NCBI RefSeq assembly: GCF_003403015.1
Contig: NZ_QURL01000012.1
Span: forward strand, 1-54,772
Length of the DNA: 54,772 bases
DNA from: Fulvimarina endophytica
GTDB lineage: Bacteria > Pseudomonadota > Alphaproteobacteria > Rhizobiales > Rhizobiaceae
Direction: 5' to 3'
This document shows positions 44,843 to 52,484 of the stretch, one piece after another. Below the pieces are notes generated by a model. That model was not told where the DNA came from, did no database searches, and worked only from the letters and a program-made list of their open reading frames with translations. Position 1 is the first letter of the stretch, and every line of letters starts with the position of its first letter. The translations under genes and the position numbers were made by a program.

Positions 44843-45057
44843 CTAACCGTTAACCGTCGCTTCGCTGACGTCCTCCGCCATGAAGAAGCAATTGCGGCCA
44901 CGTTTCTTGGCCGCGTAGAGGCTGCGGTCCGCAGCGGCCATCAGCTTATCGTGCGAGTAGAATCCGCCGCTTGCGCATCGCGCCACTCCGACGCTAATCG
45001 TCACGATGCCGATGCCGTCGGAACGCGATGGATGGACGATCTCAAGCGCCGCGACAG
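44843..45057 (-). pseudogene. GGDEF diguanylate cyclase remnant
   Basis: Only the last 71 or so codons of a GGDEF domain remain: TVAALEIVHPSRSDGIGIVT, ISVGVA, then KLMAAADRSLYAAKKRGRNC and a stop. The GGDEF signature itself and all upstream parts are missing because the complete IS3-family element begins at 45058. Sequence on the far side of the IS does not resume the same protein, so the IS insertion was accompanied by a deletion or rearrangement. The remnant cannot make cyclic-di-GMP. Confidence 0.78.
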
Positions 45058-45122
45058 TGGCCTGCCCCCACGAAAGTGGTCCTTCATGAAGTATGGTTTT
45101 GAGACCATCGGAGGACGAGAGC

Positions 45123-45541
45123 ATGCCGAACAAGAAGCACAAGCCTGAAGAGATCGTTGCGAAGCTGCGGCAGGTCGATGTCCTGGTTTCACAGGGCCGA
45201 AGCGTGGCGGAGGCGGTCCGCGCGATCGGCGTCACCCAGTTCACCTACTATCGCTGGCGCAAGGAGTATGGCGGTCTGAGGGAAGCCAGGTGAAGCGCCT
45301 GAAGGATCTGGAGAAGGAGAACGAGCGGCTTCGCAAAGCAGTCTCGGATCTGACGCTGGAGAAGCTGATCCTGAGTGAGGCCGCCTCGGGAAACTTCTGC
45401 GCCCTTCCCGCCGTCGCCAGTGCGTCGAGCATGTCGTCTGCAAACTCAGCGTGTCGGAACGTATGGCATGCCGGGTTCTCGGCCAGCATCGTTCGACTCA
45501 GCGTAAACGGCCGACTGGAAGGGCTGATGAGGAGGCGCTGA
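45123..45541 (+). pseudogene. IS3 transposase OrfA, frameshifted
   Basis: The frame starts MPNKKHKPEEIVAKLRQVDV with the helix-turn-helix GRSVAEAVRAIGVTQFTYYR and reaches YGGLR, then stops at 45291-45293. Restoring one base in the GGG run near 45281-45283 gives the family continuation GSQVKRLKDLEKENERLRKA and LTLEKLILSEAASGNF, a leucine-zipper region. Normal OrfA is about 88 residues; here, past GNF, the expected stop is absent and the frame runs on to 45541. Either the copy is dead or there is a homopolymer error. Confidence 0.75.
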
Positions 45542-46290
45542 CTGCTGACATCATCCGGCTTGCCAGCGAGTACGGCCGGTACGGCTACCGCCGGATCGCG
45601 GCCTTGCTAAAGAGCGAAGGCTGGACGATGAACGTCAAGCGTGTCGAACGGATCTGGCGGCGCGAAGGGCTCAAGGTCCCACAGAAGCAACCGAAGAGAG
45701 GTCGGCTCTGGCTGAACGACGGATCATGCGTCCGCCTGCGGCCCGAGTATCCCAACCACGTCTGGTCCTACGACTTCGTTGAAAGCCGGACACATGATGG
45801 AAGGAAATTCCGTATGCTGAATGTTATCAACGAGTTCACCCGCGAAAGCCTGGCAATCCGGATCGATCGAAAGCTGAACTCGATCAACGTCATCGATGTT
45901 TTGACGGACCTGTTCATCCTGCGCGGCCCACCCGGACATGTTCGGTCGGACAATGGTCCCGAGTTCATCGCGAGAGCCGTTAGGGAATGGATCGTCGCGG
46001 TCGGTGCGAAACCGGCGTTCATCGAGCCCGGCAGTCCGTGGGAGAACGGCTATTACGAGAGCTTCAATTCCAAGCTCCGGGACGAGCTTCTGAACGGAGA
46101 GATCTTCTACTCGATCGCAGAAGCCAAGGTCGTGATCGAAAACTGGCGACGCCACTACAACACGGCGCGTCCGCACTCATCGCTCGGCTACCGGCCGCCT
46201 GCGCCAAAAACCGTTCAATGGCCGGCGCCGCTCAACGGACCGACGTCGCCGACCACGCCAGCCGTGGCGCAGAGGCCGACAATGCACTAA
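45451..46290 (+). CDS. IS3 transposase OrfB, DDE domain
   Basis: A 279-residue rve-type integrase core. Its HTH_21 region (TADIIRLASEYGRYGYRRIA) is followed by the catalytic residues: Asp in VWSYDFVESRT, Asp in VRSDNGPEF and Glu in SPWENGYYESFNSKLRDE. It is normally made as an OrfA-OrfB fusion; the same frame extends upstream of the GTG at 45451 into the orfA overlap. The coding region is intact, but the upstream OrfA break would prevent fusion synthesis. Confidence 0.88.
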   Translation: MSERMACRVLGQHRSTQRKRPTGRADEEALTADIIRLASEYGRYGYRRIAALLKSEGWTMNVKRVERIWRREGLKVPQKQPKRGRLWLNDGSCVRLRPEYPNHVWSYDFVESRTHDGRKFRMLNVINEFTRESLAIRIDRKLNSINVIDVLTDLFILRGPPGHVRSDNGPEFIARAVREWIVAVGAKPAFIEPGSPWENGYYESFNSKLRDELLNGEIFYSIAEAKVVIENWRRHYNTARPHSSLGYRPPAPKTVQWPAPLNGPTSPTTPAVAQRPTMH

Positions 46291-46456
46291 GATTCACCCT
46301 GGACCACCCGGTAGGGGCAGGCCAACGGCATACGAACAGGCGGCGAAAGGCGGACGACTGAGCGCCATTCCGAACATCGACGTCGGAAACCACGCGGCAT
46401 CGTCAAAATGCCTGCTGACAGCTTTTTTTATGATCTGACGGAGCCACGATTGGCCG

Positions 46457-47227
46457 TCAGTCTGGCGGTCTGAACCTTGCCCTTCTTACATCTCCTTGGC
46501 CATTTAAAACCTGAAGAGAATGATTTTTTGAGACTTGGTTTCTGGATGACAGAAGTGTCACCCCTTGTTTCCCGGAAGCCTGGACGCCCTTGAACGGCTC
46601 GAACAGAGCTGCCGGCGTTTCGGCGAGCCACCGGGCAAGCCCCTTCGCCTCCTCGAAGAACGGCATGACCTTCTCGGTGAGTTTCACCATAAGCCCGAGA
46701 TGAAGACCGCGAGGACTGCGGTAGATCGAGAGTTCGATATAGCCGAAGCGGACGAGATCGATCAGGTAGCGCCGGATCGTGCGCGTCGACCGGGCCATGA
46801 TGTTCCCAGCCGTGCCCTTTGTGATCGTGGTTTCCCTGCCCTTGCCGCAGCGCGCGCGTAAAACCTGAAGGAACGCCTTGGCGTTCGGCGTCAGGCGATC
46901 GTCGCGGGCTGCTGTCGTCGCCATCGGCTGGGCATACTGACGGCTGTCGTTCGGGACCGGCCGCTGGTGGCGCGGCCGTGCGACAGGCGGGCGCGCGACG
47001 CCCTTCCCGCTCTTGCCGTCATTCAATGATTGGGTCGGCGCGGCGCCGACGGCCGCAGATCGGCGCTGTGCCTCGGCAAACGAGATCAGTCCGGCCTGCT
47101 GGTCGCGCCAGATCGCCGCTCTCGCTTCGAAAGAGGGAGCGGGCACGGATCCGCCCTCGCCCGATCCGAACAGATCAAGCGCTCCTGTTCGCGCAGCCAC
47201 AGGCGCGCGCCATTGTTCGTCCGTCAT
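46457..47227 (-). CDS. Winged-helix protein, candidate replication initiator
   Basis: A 256-residue protein. AAGGAAGA precedes the ATG at 47227. The first 105 residues are poorly conserved-looking and partly disordered. The core LTPNAKAFLQVLRARCGKGR, MARSTRTIRRYLIDLVRFGY and PRGLHLGLMVKLTEKVMPFF has the pattern of a winged helix-turn-helix, as found in RepC-like and other plasmid initiators or in regulators. It is divergent from repA/repB, and its leader contains an antisense-RNA-like element. No repC exists in the window, so this is the best initiator candidate. A conjugation regulator is the alternative. Confidence 0.55.
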   Translation of the reverse strand: MTDEQWRAPVAARTGALDLFGSGEGGSVPAPSFEARAAIWRDQQAGLISFAEAQRRSAAVGAAPTQSLNDGKSGKGVARPPVARPRHQRPVPNDSRQYAQPMATTAARDDRLTPNAKAFLQVLRARCGKGRETTITKGTAGNIMARSTRTIRRYLIDLVRFGYIELSIYRSPRGLHLGLMVKLTEKVMPFFEEAKGLARWLAETPAALFEPFKGVQASGKQGVTLLSSRNQVSKNHSLQVLNGQGDVRRARFRPPD

Positions 47228-47282
47228 CGGGTCTTCCTTGCGCGAGGCAAAGCAAGTCCGTGGCGGGAAACCGCGTTTTCAG

Positions 47283-47373
47283 TTGACGATGTCAGCGAAG
47301 GAGGTTATTCAGAACTCAACCACGATGTTCAGAACAGGTCCCAGGCGGCTCCCGCTTCGGGGCCTTTTCTTTT
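47283..47373 (+). ncRNA. Possible antisense (ctRNA-like) RNA
   Basis: On the plus strand, opposite the leader of the winged-helix gene, TTGACG (47283-47288) and TATTCA (47306-47311, spacing 17) could form a promoter. A terminator stem lies at 47347-47364. The predicted RNA would be about 55 bases, like the countertranscribed RNAs that control repC in repABC plasmids. Two copies of TTCAGAAC lie 20 bases apart (47308, 47328). The -10 match is weak, so this rests mainly on layout. Confidence 0.35.
47347..47373 (+). terminator. Intrinsic terminator, plus strand
   Basis: The stem GGCTCCCG-CTT-CGGGGCC (7 pairs with one bulged T) is followed directly by TTTTCTTTT. No plus-strand protein gene ends here, so it most likely ends a short RNA antisense to the winged-helix gene leader. 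Confidence 0.65.
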
Positions 47374-47715
47374 GCCGTTCGCTTCTCCTCGTATGATGCC
47401 CTCACAAAGGGGCTTGTCTGCCAATCGTTTGGCTGCAGAACCGCAGCCACTTGCGACCGCCACGCACTGGCGGAAACAAGTTTCAGATTCGGCACCAGTT
47501 GAAAACTGTCGGCGCCGTATCGAACCGCGAATTTTATCAACATCCCTTGCGAGGGATGTCAGGGTCGGTTTCGACTACCCCTCCCGGGCCACTCGGTCTT
47601 GCACTATCCTGTGCGAAGCTGAATGCGACTCGGGTTGATTCTTTTTAAAGCCTAGCGGTTACACGAGCCTGACGCTATAGAGGCACAAAGCAAAGTTTTT
47701 CCGTCAGGAGACTCA
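47374..47715. promoter_or_regulatory. repA upstream region
   Basis: A gap without a supported gene, before repA. It has a 20-base stem-loop ACATCCCT-TGCG-AGGGATGT at 47541-47560, a possible operator for RepA/RepB autoregulation. The part closest to repA is AT-rich (TTCTTTTTAAAGCC, GACGCTATAGAGG) and ends in CAGGAGACTCA before the GTG. Repeated inverted elements in the leader are typical of rep/par promoters. Confidence 0.4.
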
Positions 47716-48927
47716 GTGACCGCCGACGCAGAAAATGCGGTGGGTGTCGAGGATGCCGCAGCAGTCATCGCACGCCATTCAGATACGCTCTCCCGTCAGC
47801 TCCATGCAATGCGCCAGAGCCTTTATCCGCCGGAAGCGCGCAAGTCATTGCGAAACTTCTCGAGCCGCGAGGTTGCCGACCTTCTCGGTATCGGGGAGTC
47901 GACTGTCCGGCAGATGGCAATCGACGGCGAAGCCGTGACGCCAACCCAACTAGACAACGGACGCAAGCTTTATTCGTTGGATCAAATCAATAACTTGCGC
48001 CGATACCTTGCGGACAAACGCCCTGGTCAAGCATTGAGATTTCTGCCGCATCGTCGGGCGGGAGACCACATGCAGGTTCTCGCAGTCGCCAATTTCAAAG
48101 GTGGCTCAGCCAAGACGACGACTTCGATACACCTCGCCCACTATCTCGCCTTTCAGGGCCTGCGCGTTCTCGTGGTGGATCTCGATCCGCAGGCATCCCT
48201 CACATCCATGTTCGGAATTCAGCCCGAATTCGACGTCTCAGCGGACAAGACGCTTTATCCGGCGATTCGGTATGATAACACTGTCAATATCCGTGAGGTT
48301 ATCACCCCAACTTATTTTCCGGGTCTCCATCTCGTGCCTGGCAATCTCGAACTGATGGAGTTCGAGCACGACACGCCCCGCGCCATTGTCGAGGGCAAGT
48401 CGCGCGGCGACCAGATGTTCTTCCGCCGCCTCAAGGCCGCGCTGCGCTCGGTCGACGAGGACTACGACGTGGTGCTTATCGACGCCCCGCCGCAGCTTGG
48501 CTATCTGACGCTCTCCGCTCTGTTCGCTTCCACCTCCATCGTGGTCACGATTCATCCGGCGATGCTGGACGTCGCCTCGATGAACCAGTTCCTCGCCATG
48601 ACCTCCGACCTTCTCGGCGTCATTGAGCGGGCAGGCGGCACCATGCGCCAAGACTTCTTCCGCTATCTCCTGACGCGGCATAATCCGCACGACCTGCCCC
48701 AAGTGAACGTAGCGACACTTCTGCGCACTCTCTTCACTGATCATGTCTGCGTGACGCCGGTGCTTGAGACGACGGCGATCGCCAATGCGGGTCTCGAAAA
48801 AAAATCCCTCTACGAGATCGAACGGGGCACCATGAACAGGGATACGCTGCGCCGCGCGCTCGATGCGGTGGATGCGGCAAACGCCGAAATCTTCGGACTG
48901 ATCAGACAGGCATGGGGGCGTCCATGA
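47716..48927 (+). CDS. repA: RepA-type partition ATPase (ParA)
   Basis: A 403-residue ParA of the RepA (repABC) kind, started at GTG with CAGGAG upstream. An N-terminal MerR-like helix-turn-helix (FSSREVADLLGIGESTVRQM) is followed by the ATPase with KGGSAKTTT at 128-136, VVDLDPQASLTSMFG and VVLIDAPPQLGYLTLSALFA. It drives plasmid segregation and represses its own operon through the N-terminal domain. The stop overlaps the repB ATG. The family normally precedes repB and repC; only repB is present here. Confidence 0.93.
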   Translation: MTADAENAVGVEDAAAVIARHSDTLSRQLHAMRQSLYPPEARKSLRNFSSREVADLLGIGESTVRQMAIDGEAVTPTQLDNGRKLYSLDQINNLRRYLADKRPGQALRFLPHRRAGDHMQVLAVANFKGGSAKTTTSIHLAHYLAFQGLRVLVVDLDPQASLTSMFGIQPEFDVSADKTLYPAIRYDNTVNIREVITPTYFPGLHLVPGNLELMEFEHDTPRAIVEGKSRGDQMFFRRLKAALRSVDEDYDVVLIDAPPQLGYLTLSALFASTSIVVTIHPAMLDVASMNQFLAMTSDLLGVIERAGGTMRQDFFRYLLTRHNPHDLPQVNVATLLRTLFTDHVCVTPVLETTAIANAGLEKKSLYEIERGTMNRDTLRRALDAVDAANAEIFGLIRQAWGRP

Positions 48928-49913
48928 GTAAGGCCAGCGAACGCGCGCAGCGTATGAAGGCGATGTTTTCAGAGGCTCCCTCTCCCGTGGTAGAGGATGC
49001 AGCAAAGCCCGCGGCTCGTAACCCATCCGCCGGTTCCGTGCGCTCGCTGGAAGCGTCGTTTTCGCGCATCGAGGAGGAGAACGAGGCGCTGCGCCGGCAT
49101 ATCGCCGAGAGTGCGCAGGTGGTGGAACTGGATCCAGCCTCGATCGAGGCCTCTTTCGTCAAGGACCGGATGCTGCCGGTCGATATTGACGCGGGCTTCC
49201 TTGATCTCGTTGAGAGTATCCGCAGTAACGGCCAGCAAGTGCCGATCCTGGTACGTCCACACGCTGGAGCGCCAGAACAATATCAGATCGCCTACGGTCA
49301 CCGGCGCTGGAAGGCATGCGCCGAACTCAGCCAGAAGGTGAAGGCGGTCGTCGCCATGCTTGACGACGAACAGATGGTAGTCGCGCTTGGCAAGGAGAAC
49401 GCCGAGCGCAAAAATCTCACTTTCATCGAACAAGCTTTGTTCGCTCAGTCTCTTAAAGCGCGCAACACAAGACGTGAGACGATTGCGGCGGCACTCTCGG
49501 TTCCACCGACGAACGTCTCTAAGCTGACAACGCTCGCTGCAGCAATCCCACGCGAAATCATCGAGGCCATCGGGCCAGCCCCAAAAATCGGGCGTCCGCG
49601 CTGGGAAGCGCTCGCCAAGAGCGTAGACGCAAACGGCCGAAAGGTGGCGCTCGACGCGCTGAATTCGGTGATCCGTTTTCAAGCCTGGAACGAGAAATCG
49701 AGCGACGAACGGTTTGGCTTCTTCGTAAAGACCTTATCTGCAAAGCCGCAAATTGAGCGCAGCATCCTCTACCAAAGACGGGGCATCTCGGTATCGTCAA
49801 GCGGTGAGGGCGTCTCTGTCTCATTTAAAGTCAGCGATCGCGATAGCACCGGTCTCGCAGATCATTTGCGTAATGAACTTCCGCGATTGATCGAGGATTA
49901 CCTTAATCGCTAG
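48924..49913 (+). CDS. repB: RepB-type partition protein (ParB)
   Basis: A 329-residue ParB of the RepB kind, beginning MSKASERAQRMKAMFSEAPS, the conserved RepA-contacting N-terminus. The ParB CTPase domain is at about 70-160 (VELDPASIEASFVKDRM, ILVRPHAGAPEQYQIAYGHR, RWKACAEL), the helix-turn-helix near 185-215 (RRETIAAALSVPPTNVSKLT), and a RepB-specific C-terminal half follows. It binds parS and stimulates RepA. It is cotranslated with repA (ATGA overlap). Instead of an antisense RNA and repC, palindromes follow its stop. Confidence 0.93.
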   Translation: MSKASERAQRMKAMFSEAPSPVVEDAAKPAARNPSAGSVRSLEASFSRIEEENEALRRHIAESAQVVELDPASIEASFVKDRMLPVDIDAGFLDLVESIRSNGQQVPILVRPHAGAPEQYQIAYGHRRWKACAELSQKVKAVVAMLDDEQMVVALGKENAERKNLTFIEQALFAQSLKARNTRRETIAAALSVPPTNVSKLTTLAAAIPREIIEAIGPAPKIGRPRWEALAKSVDANGRKVALDALNSVIRFQAWNEKSSDERFGFFVKTLSAKPQIERSILYQRRGISVSSSGEGVSVSFKVSDRDSTGLADHLRNELPRLIEDYLNR

Positions 49914-49952
49914 AACTAAGCCCGTGTCGCCTGACAACGACCGTTAAAAATA

Positions 49953-49996
49953 TGGCAGCTGCCACCTAATAGGTAGAAAGTGGCAGCTGCCACTTT
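49953..49996. promoter_or_regulatory. Two parS-like palindromes
   Basis: Two copies of TGGCAGCTGCCA lie 28 bases apart, centre to centre. The second extends to a perfect 20-base palindrome at 49977-49996 with arms AAAGTGGCAG / CTGCCACTTT, followed by TTAA. They sit 40 bases after repB, where parS sites of RepB are often found, and share the GC-centred symmetry of the repABC parS consensus without its GTT/AAC ends. The second copy could also act as a terminator for repAB because T residues follow. Confidence 0.6.
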
Positions 49997-50500
49997 TTAA
50001 ATCGCGCTGCAGAGCCTATCGGGGATGACCATTCTCATTCTGAGTCTCCAACATCGCTGTAATATGCCGATCCTCGCTTAACTCTCATACCGCGAATAAA
50101 CAGCTTCCACGTATGCAGCTTCGTTTGAGCAGGTTCGCTAGCCCATCATTCGAAATAGCGCGACGAAATTCCGCTTCTCAGGCCGTGGAGAACGGAATCT
50201 TACAATGAAGTTGCATAATAGAGCGTAGGAGTACCCAGCCATAATCAAATGACAAGATGAAAATCTGTTTTTGAAAAGACCGGATCGGAACTACCATTGA
50301 TCGAAACCGCAATGACAGTAAGTCATAATAACCGCCAGGTGCCGCAGTAAGCCAGCTTCTTACGAACGTCACTAGAAGGCGATACTGTTATAGAATTAAG
50401 GGCAGGGGAGGGGTCCGACTCACTATTGGAAACTTGGTCCGTTGCGACTTGCGCTTCCTACTTTCTCGCTATCTCGCTCCAACAGTGTTACGACTTAGAA
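49997..50500. other. AT-richer non-coding region, possible origin
   Basis: About 500 bases with no supported gene, more AT-rich than the rest of the window, between the parS-like sites and the DUF2493 terminator. I see no clear iterons or DnaA boxes. Its position beside repAB and its composition make it a candidate for origin sequences, or the scar of a lost repC. Confidence 0.35.
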
Positions 50501-50522
50501 ACGCCCGGCGTTTGCCGGGCGT
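50501..50522 (-). terminator. Terminator after DUF2493 gene
   Basis: The perfect stem ACGCCCGGC-GTTT-GCCGGGCGT lies 28 bases past the DUF2493 stop on the minus strand and is followed there by TTCTAAG. The nine-pair GC-rich stem is strong while the T-tract is weak; it probably ends the minus-strand transcript. Confidence 0.6.
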
Positions 50523-50549
50523 GAGGCCTTGAAGAAAGGAAGGGCGCCA

Positions 50550-51452
50550 TCAGGCGCCGATCCTCATGACGGTGATCCCAAGGTTCTTGGCCTCGCGGGC
50601 GATCTGTTCCTGAATGCCGCCGCCGGGGGCGACGATGACGCCCTGCGGCGCTTCGGCGAGCATCTTGTCGTTGCGCACGAAGGCGGCCTTCCGCCCGAGA
50701 TTGAAGTCGGGAGTGTAGCGGATTTGGTGGACCTTGCGATTGGAGGCCCACTTGGCTGCGATCAACTCGGCGCCTTTGCGCGATCCGCCATTCAGAAGCA
50801 CCATGTCGGGATATTTGGCCTTGGCTTTATCGAGGGTGTTCCAGATGGCGTCGATGTCTTGGTAGTCGGTGCCGCCCGAGAAGACGATCCGCGTGCCTTC
50901 GGGGCAATCGGTGGTGTTCTCGAGGTGGCGCTTGGCCTTCATGTAGCGGCTGCTCTCGATGGCGGAGGCTGTCATCGCCGCGTGGGACGTGCGGCTTCCG
51001 GAGCGGGGGAGCCACTGCGATCCGGTGATGGACGCGAAGTGTTCGGCTGCCCAGTCACGCATGGCCTCGAAGGCGTTGCGAGCTTCGGTCATTGAGCGGC
51101 CCTCGTCGATAAGCTGCTCCAGTTCGCCGCTCTTGATCTCCGAGCCGTCCTGCTCACGCAAGGAGGTCTTCTGAGCGGCCTCGTTGTCGTCCAGACGCTT
51201 CTGGGTGTAAGAGATGCGGCGGTGGAAGCCGTTGACGACGCTCCACAGGAGCTCCTCGGCTTCGCCTTCAAGGCGGGAGCCGAGGAAGATGTCGGCCATG
51301 GAGTTCATCAGGCTGCCGATCTGCATTTCCACGAGGTCGGCGTCAGGAAGGGGCCGGTAGTCGCGTTCGCCGTCGAAGGAGGTGATGCCGTACAGAGCGA
51401 TTTCGTCGAGGAGGTGGGCGGTCGAGCTGGCGGTATTGAAGGTCGTGGACAT
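50550..51452 (-). CDS. DUF2493 (SLOG-like) protein
   Basis: A 300-residue protein; GGAGAG precedes the ATG at 51452. The N-terminal 190 residues are helical (MQIGSLMNSMADIFLGSRLE, HRRISYTQKRLDDNEAAQKT). The C-terminal 110 residues are the DUF2493/YspA Rossmann-like domain: RIVFSGGTDYQDIDAIWNTL, LLNGGSRKGAELIAAKWASN, VIVAPGGGIQEQI and a final GITVMRIGA. The fold belongs to the SLOG nucleotide-binding superfamily. It is frequent on alphaproteobacterial plasmids, and its function is unproven. A nested inverted-repeat leader lies 60-170 bases upstream. Confidence 0.88.
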   Translation of the reverse strand: MSTTFNTASSTAHLLDEIALYGITSFDGERDYRPLPDADLVEMQIGSLMNSMADIFLGSRLEGEAEELLWSVVNGFHRRISYTQKRLDDNEAAQKTSLREQDGSEIKSGELEQLIDEGRSMTEARNAFEAMRDWAAEHFASITGSQWLPRSGSRTSHAAMTASAIESSRYMKAKRHLENTTDCPEGTRIVFSGGTDYQDIDAIWNTLDKAKAKYPDMVLLNGGSRKGAELIAAKWASNRKVHQIRYTPDFNLGRKAAFVRNDKMLAEAPQGVIVAPGGGIQEQIAREAKNLGITVMRIGA

Positions 51453-51511
51453 GAAACTCTCCGTTGGGTTGGGCCTTGTGGCCGGGACAACCCGATGCAG
51501 GCGGACTGCGA

Positions 51512-51622
51512 GGCCGATCGCACTTGCGAGCGAAGCGGAGAGTGGGGCGACCGCCTATTTTGTTGCGCGAGGAGGCCGCCAGGCCGGGGAAAATAGGTGG
51601 GGAGCCACACTTGCGATCGGCC
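51512..51622 (-). promoter_or_regulatory. Nested inverted-repeat leader E1
   Basis: Upstream of the DUF2493 gene, outer arms GGCCGATCGCA (51512-51522) and TGCGATCGGCC (51612-51622) pair perfectly. Inside them CCGCCTATTTT (51551-51561) pairs with AAAATAGGTGG (51590-51600) apart from one G-T, around an inner GGCC-GCCA-GGCC. A similar structure with shared words (ATTTTGTTG, GAGTGG-type, GAAGCGG) lies at 53939-54013, the same distance from another minus-strand gene. Candidate promoter, perhaps active as folded single-stranded DNA. Confidence 0.55.
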
Positions 51623-52167
51623 CAGAGCGCGCTCTTTCGCGCGTCCTGTCCGGCAAATCAAAGGGTGACCCGGGCCACTGGCCTAACCAGCGGGTAGACG
51701 ATCACCACGGCCTTCAGCCAGCCTAACCGCCCGGCGCTGACGTATGAGCGCGGCCATCACCGTGGCGGCGAGCGCGGGTGCTGAGAAGACCCCGCACGGC
51801 GATCCAGGAAAGCGACATCCGCACGAACGACGGCCGATCCATCTTCCGGTTCTGCGGCAAGGCCGAGACAGGGAGAGGACCGGAGCTTTGGCATGACCAT
51901 GACATCGCCGCTCACACCGGTCTGGACGACAACGAGGCTGCGGACCTGCCACGAGCCGCGCTGTACGGAGGGTAGCGAACGGCCGCCGATCAACTGAGGG
52001 CCAGACCGACGCCACGCCATCGAGGCCATGCGCGGTGGGCTTGGCTGATACCCATGTCACCGGGACGAAGGGGCTCGAACGCGAACCAGCGTCCCGCTGA
52101 TGACGGCCTGCGGGATCAAGGCGCGTGGAGGCCGATGCTGCGTTGGGAGCGTGACCGGCACAGATCG
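51623..52167. other. Stretch without a supported gene
   Basis: Frames on both strands are short, overlap one another and lack family motifs or good ribosome-binding sites. Because a decayed DUF2493 copy follows on the plus strand, part of this stretch may be the eroded N-terminal half of that gene, but I could not trace it. Confidence 0.4.
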
Positions 52168-52460
52168 CGGATCGTCGATCTGGCGCTGGACCAACTTCGG
52201 CGCCGTCTGGAACACGCTCGATACGGCCGTGGCGATGAAACGCGCGTCTGAACTGGTGGATCGCCAACGGCTGCCGCGATCGTGGCGGGGCTCCAACCGC
52301 AAGGTCCGCCGAAGCCGGTCCCGGCGGCTCGGACGATGGCTATCCCATGCAACGAGAATGACGAAGCTGCCGCAGGCAGCGGGGAGCTTACCCGGCAGCA
52401 GGACCGTCAGGGCAGCGCGTGAAACCAAGACCGGGGATCACCGTCATGAGGGTCGGCGCA
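52168..52460 (+). pseudogene. Decayed second copy of DUF2493 domain
   Basis: On the plus strand, fragments in changing frames match the C-terminal domain of the DUF2493 protein in the right order: RIV, then TNFGAVWNTLDTAVA (compare IDAIWNTLDKAKA), NRKV, ARETK and GITVMRVGA (compare AREAKNLGITVMRIGA). The distance between the outer anchors is 36 bases shorter than in the intact gene, and at least two frame changes are needed. It lies opposite in direction to the intact copy, so it is an old inverted duplicate or a relic of a related plasmid gene. Confidence 0.55.
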
Positions 52461-52484
52461 TGGCGATGCCCTTCCGAGAAGGCG

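Larger units (their letters stand above)
45058..46324 (+). mobile_element. IS3-family insertion sequence
   Basis: A 1,267-base element with terminal inverted repeats: the left end begins TGGCCTGCCCC and the reverse complement of the right end begins the same. Two overlapping frames (orfA, orfB) code for the transposase and are normally joined by a -1 frameshift. The layout resembles the IS407-like part of the family. No clear 3-4-base target duplication is seen at the flanks (GACAG / ACGGC), in agreement with rearrangement beside the GGDEF remnant. Confidence 0.82.

Noticed and set aside
44843..45244. 133-codon minus-strand gene as a complete protein
   Set aside because: Its first 60 codons lie inside the IS3 element; only the GGDEF tail after the IS boundary is genuine.
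46400..46440. Terminator at the T-run near 46425-46431
   Set aside because: The preceding symmetry (GCTGACAGC) is too short to form a stable stem, so I do not call it.
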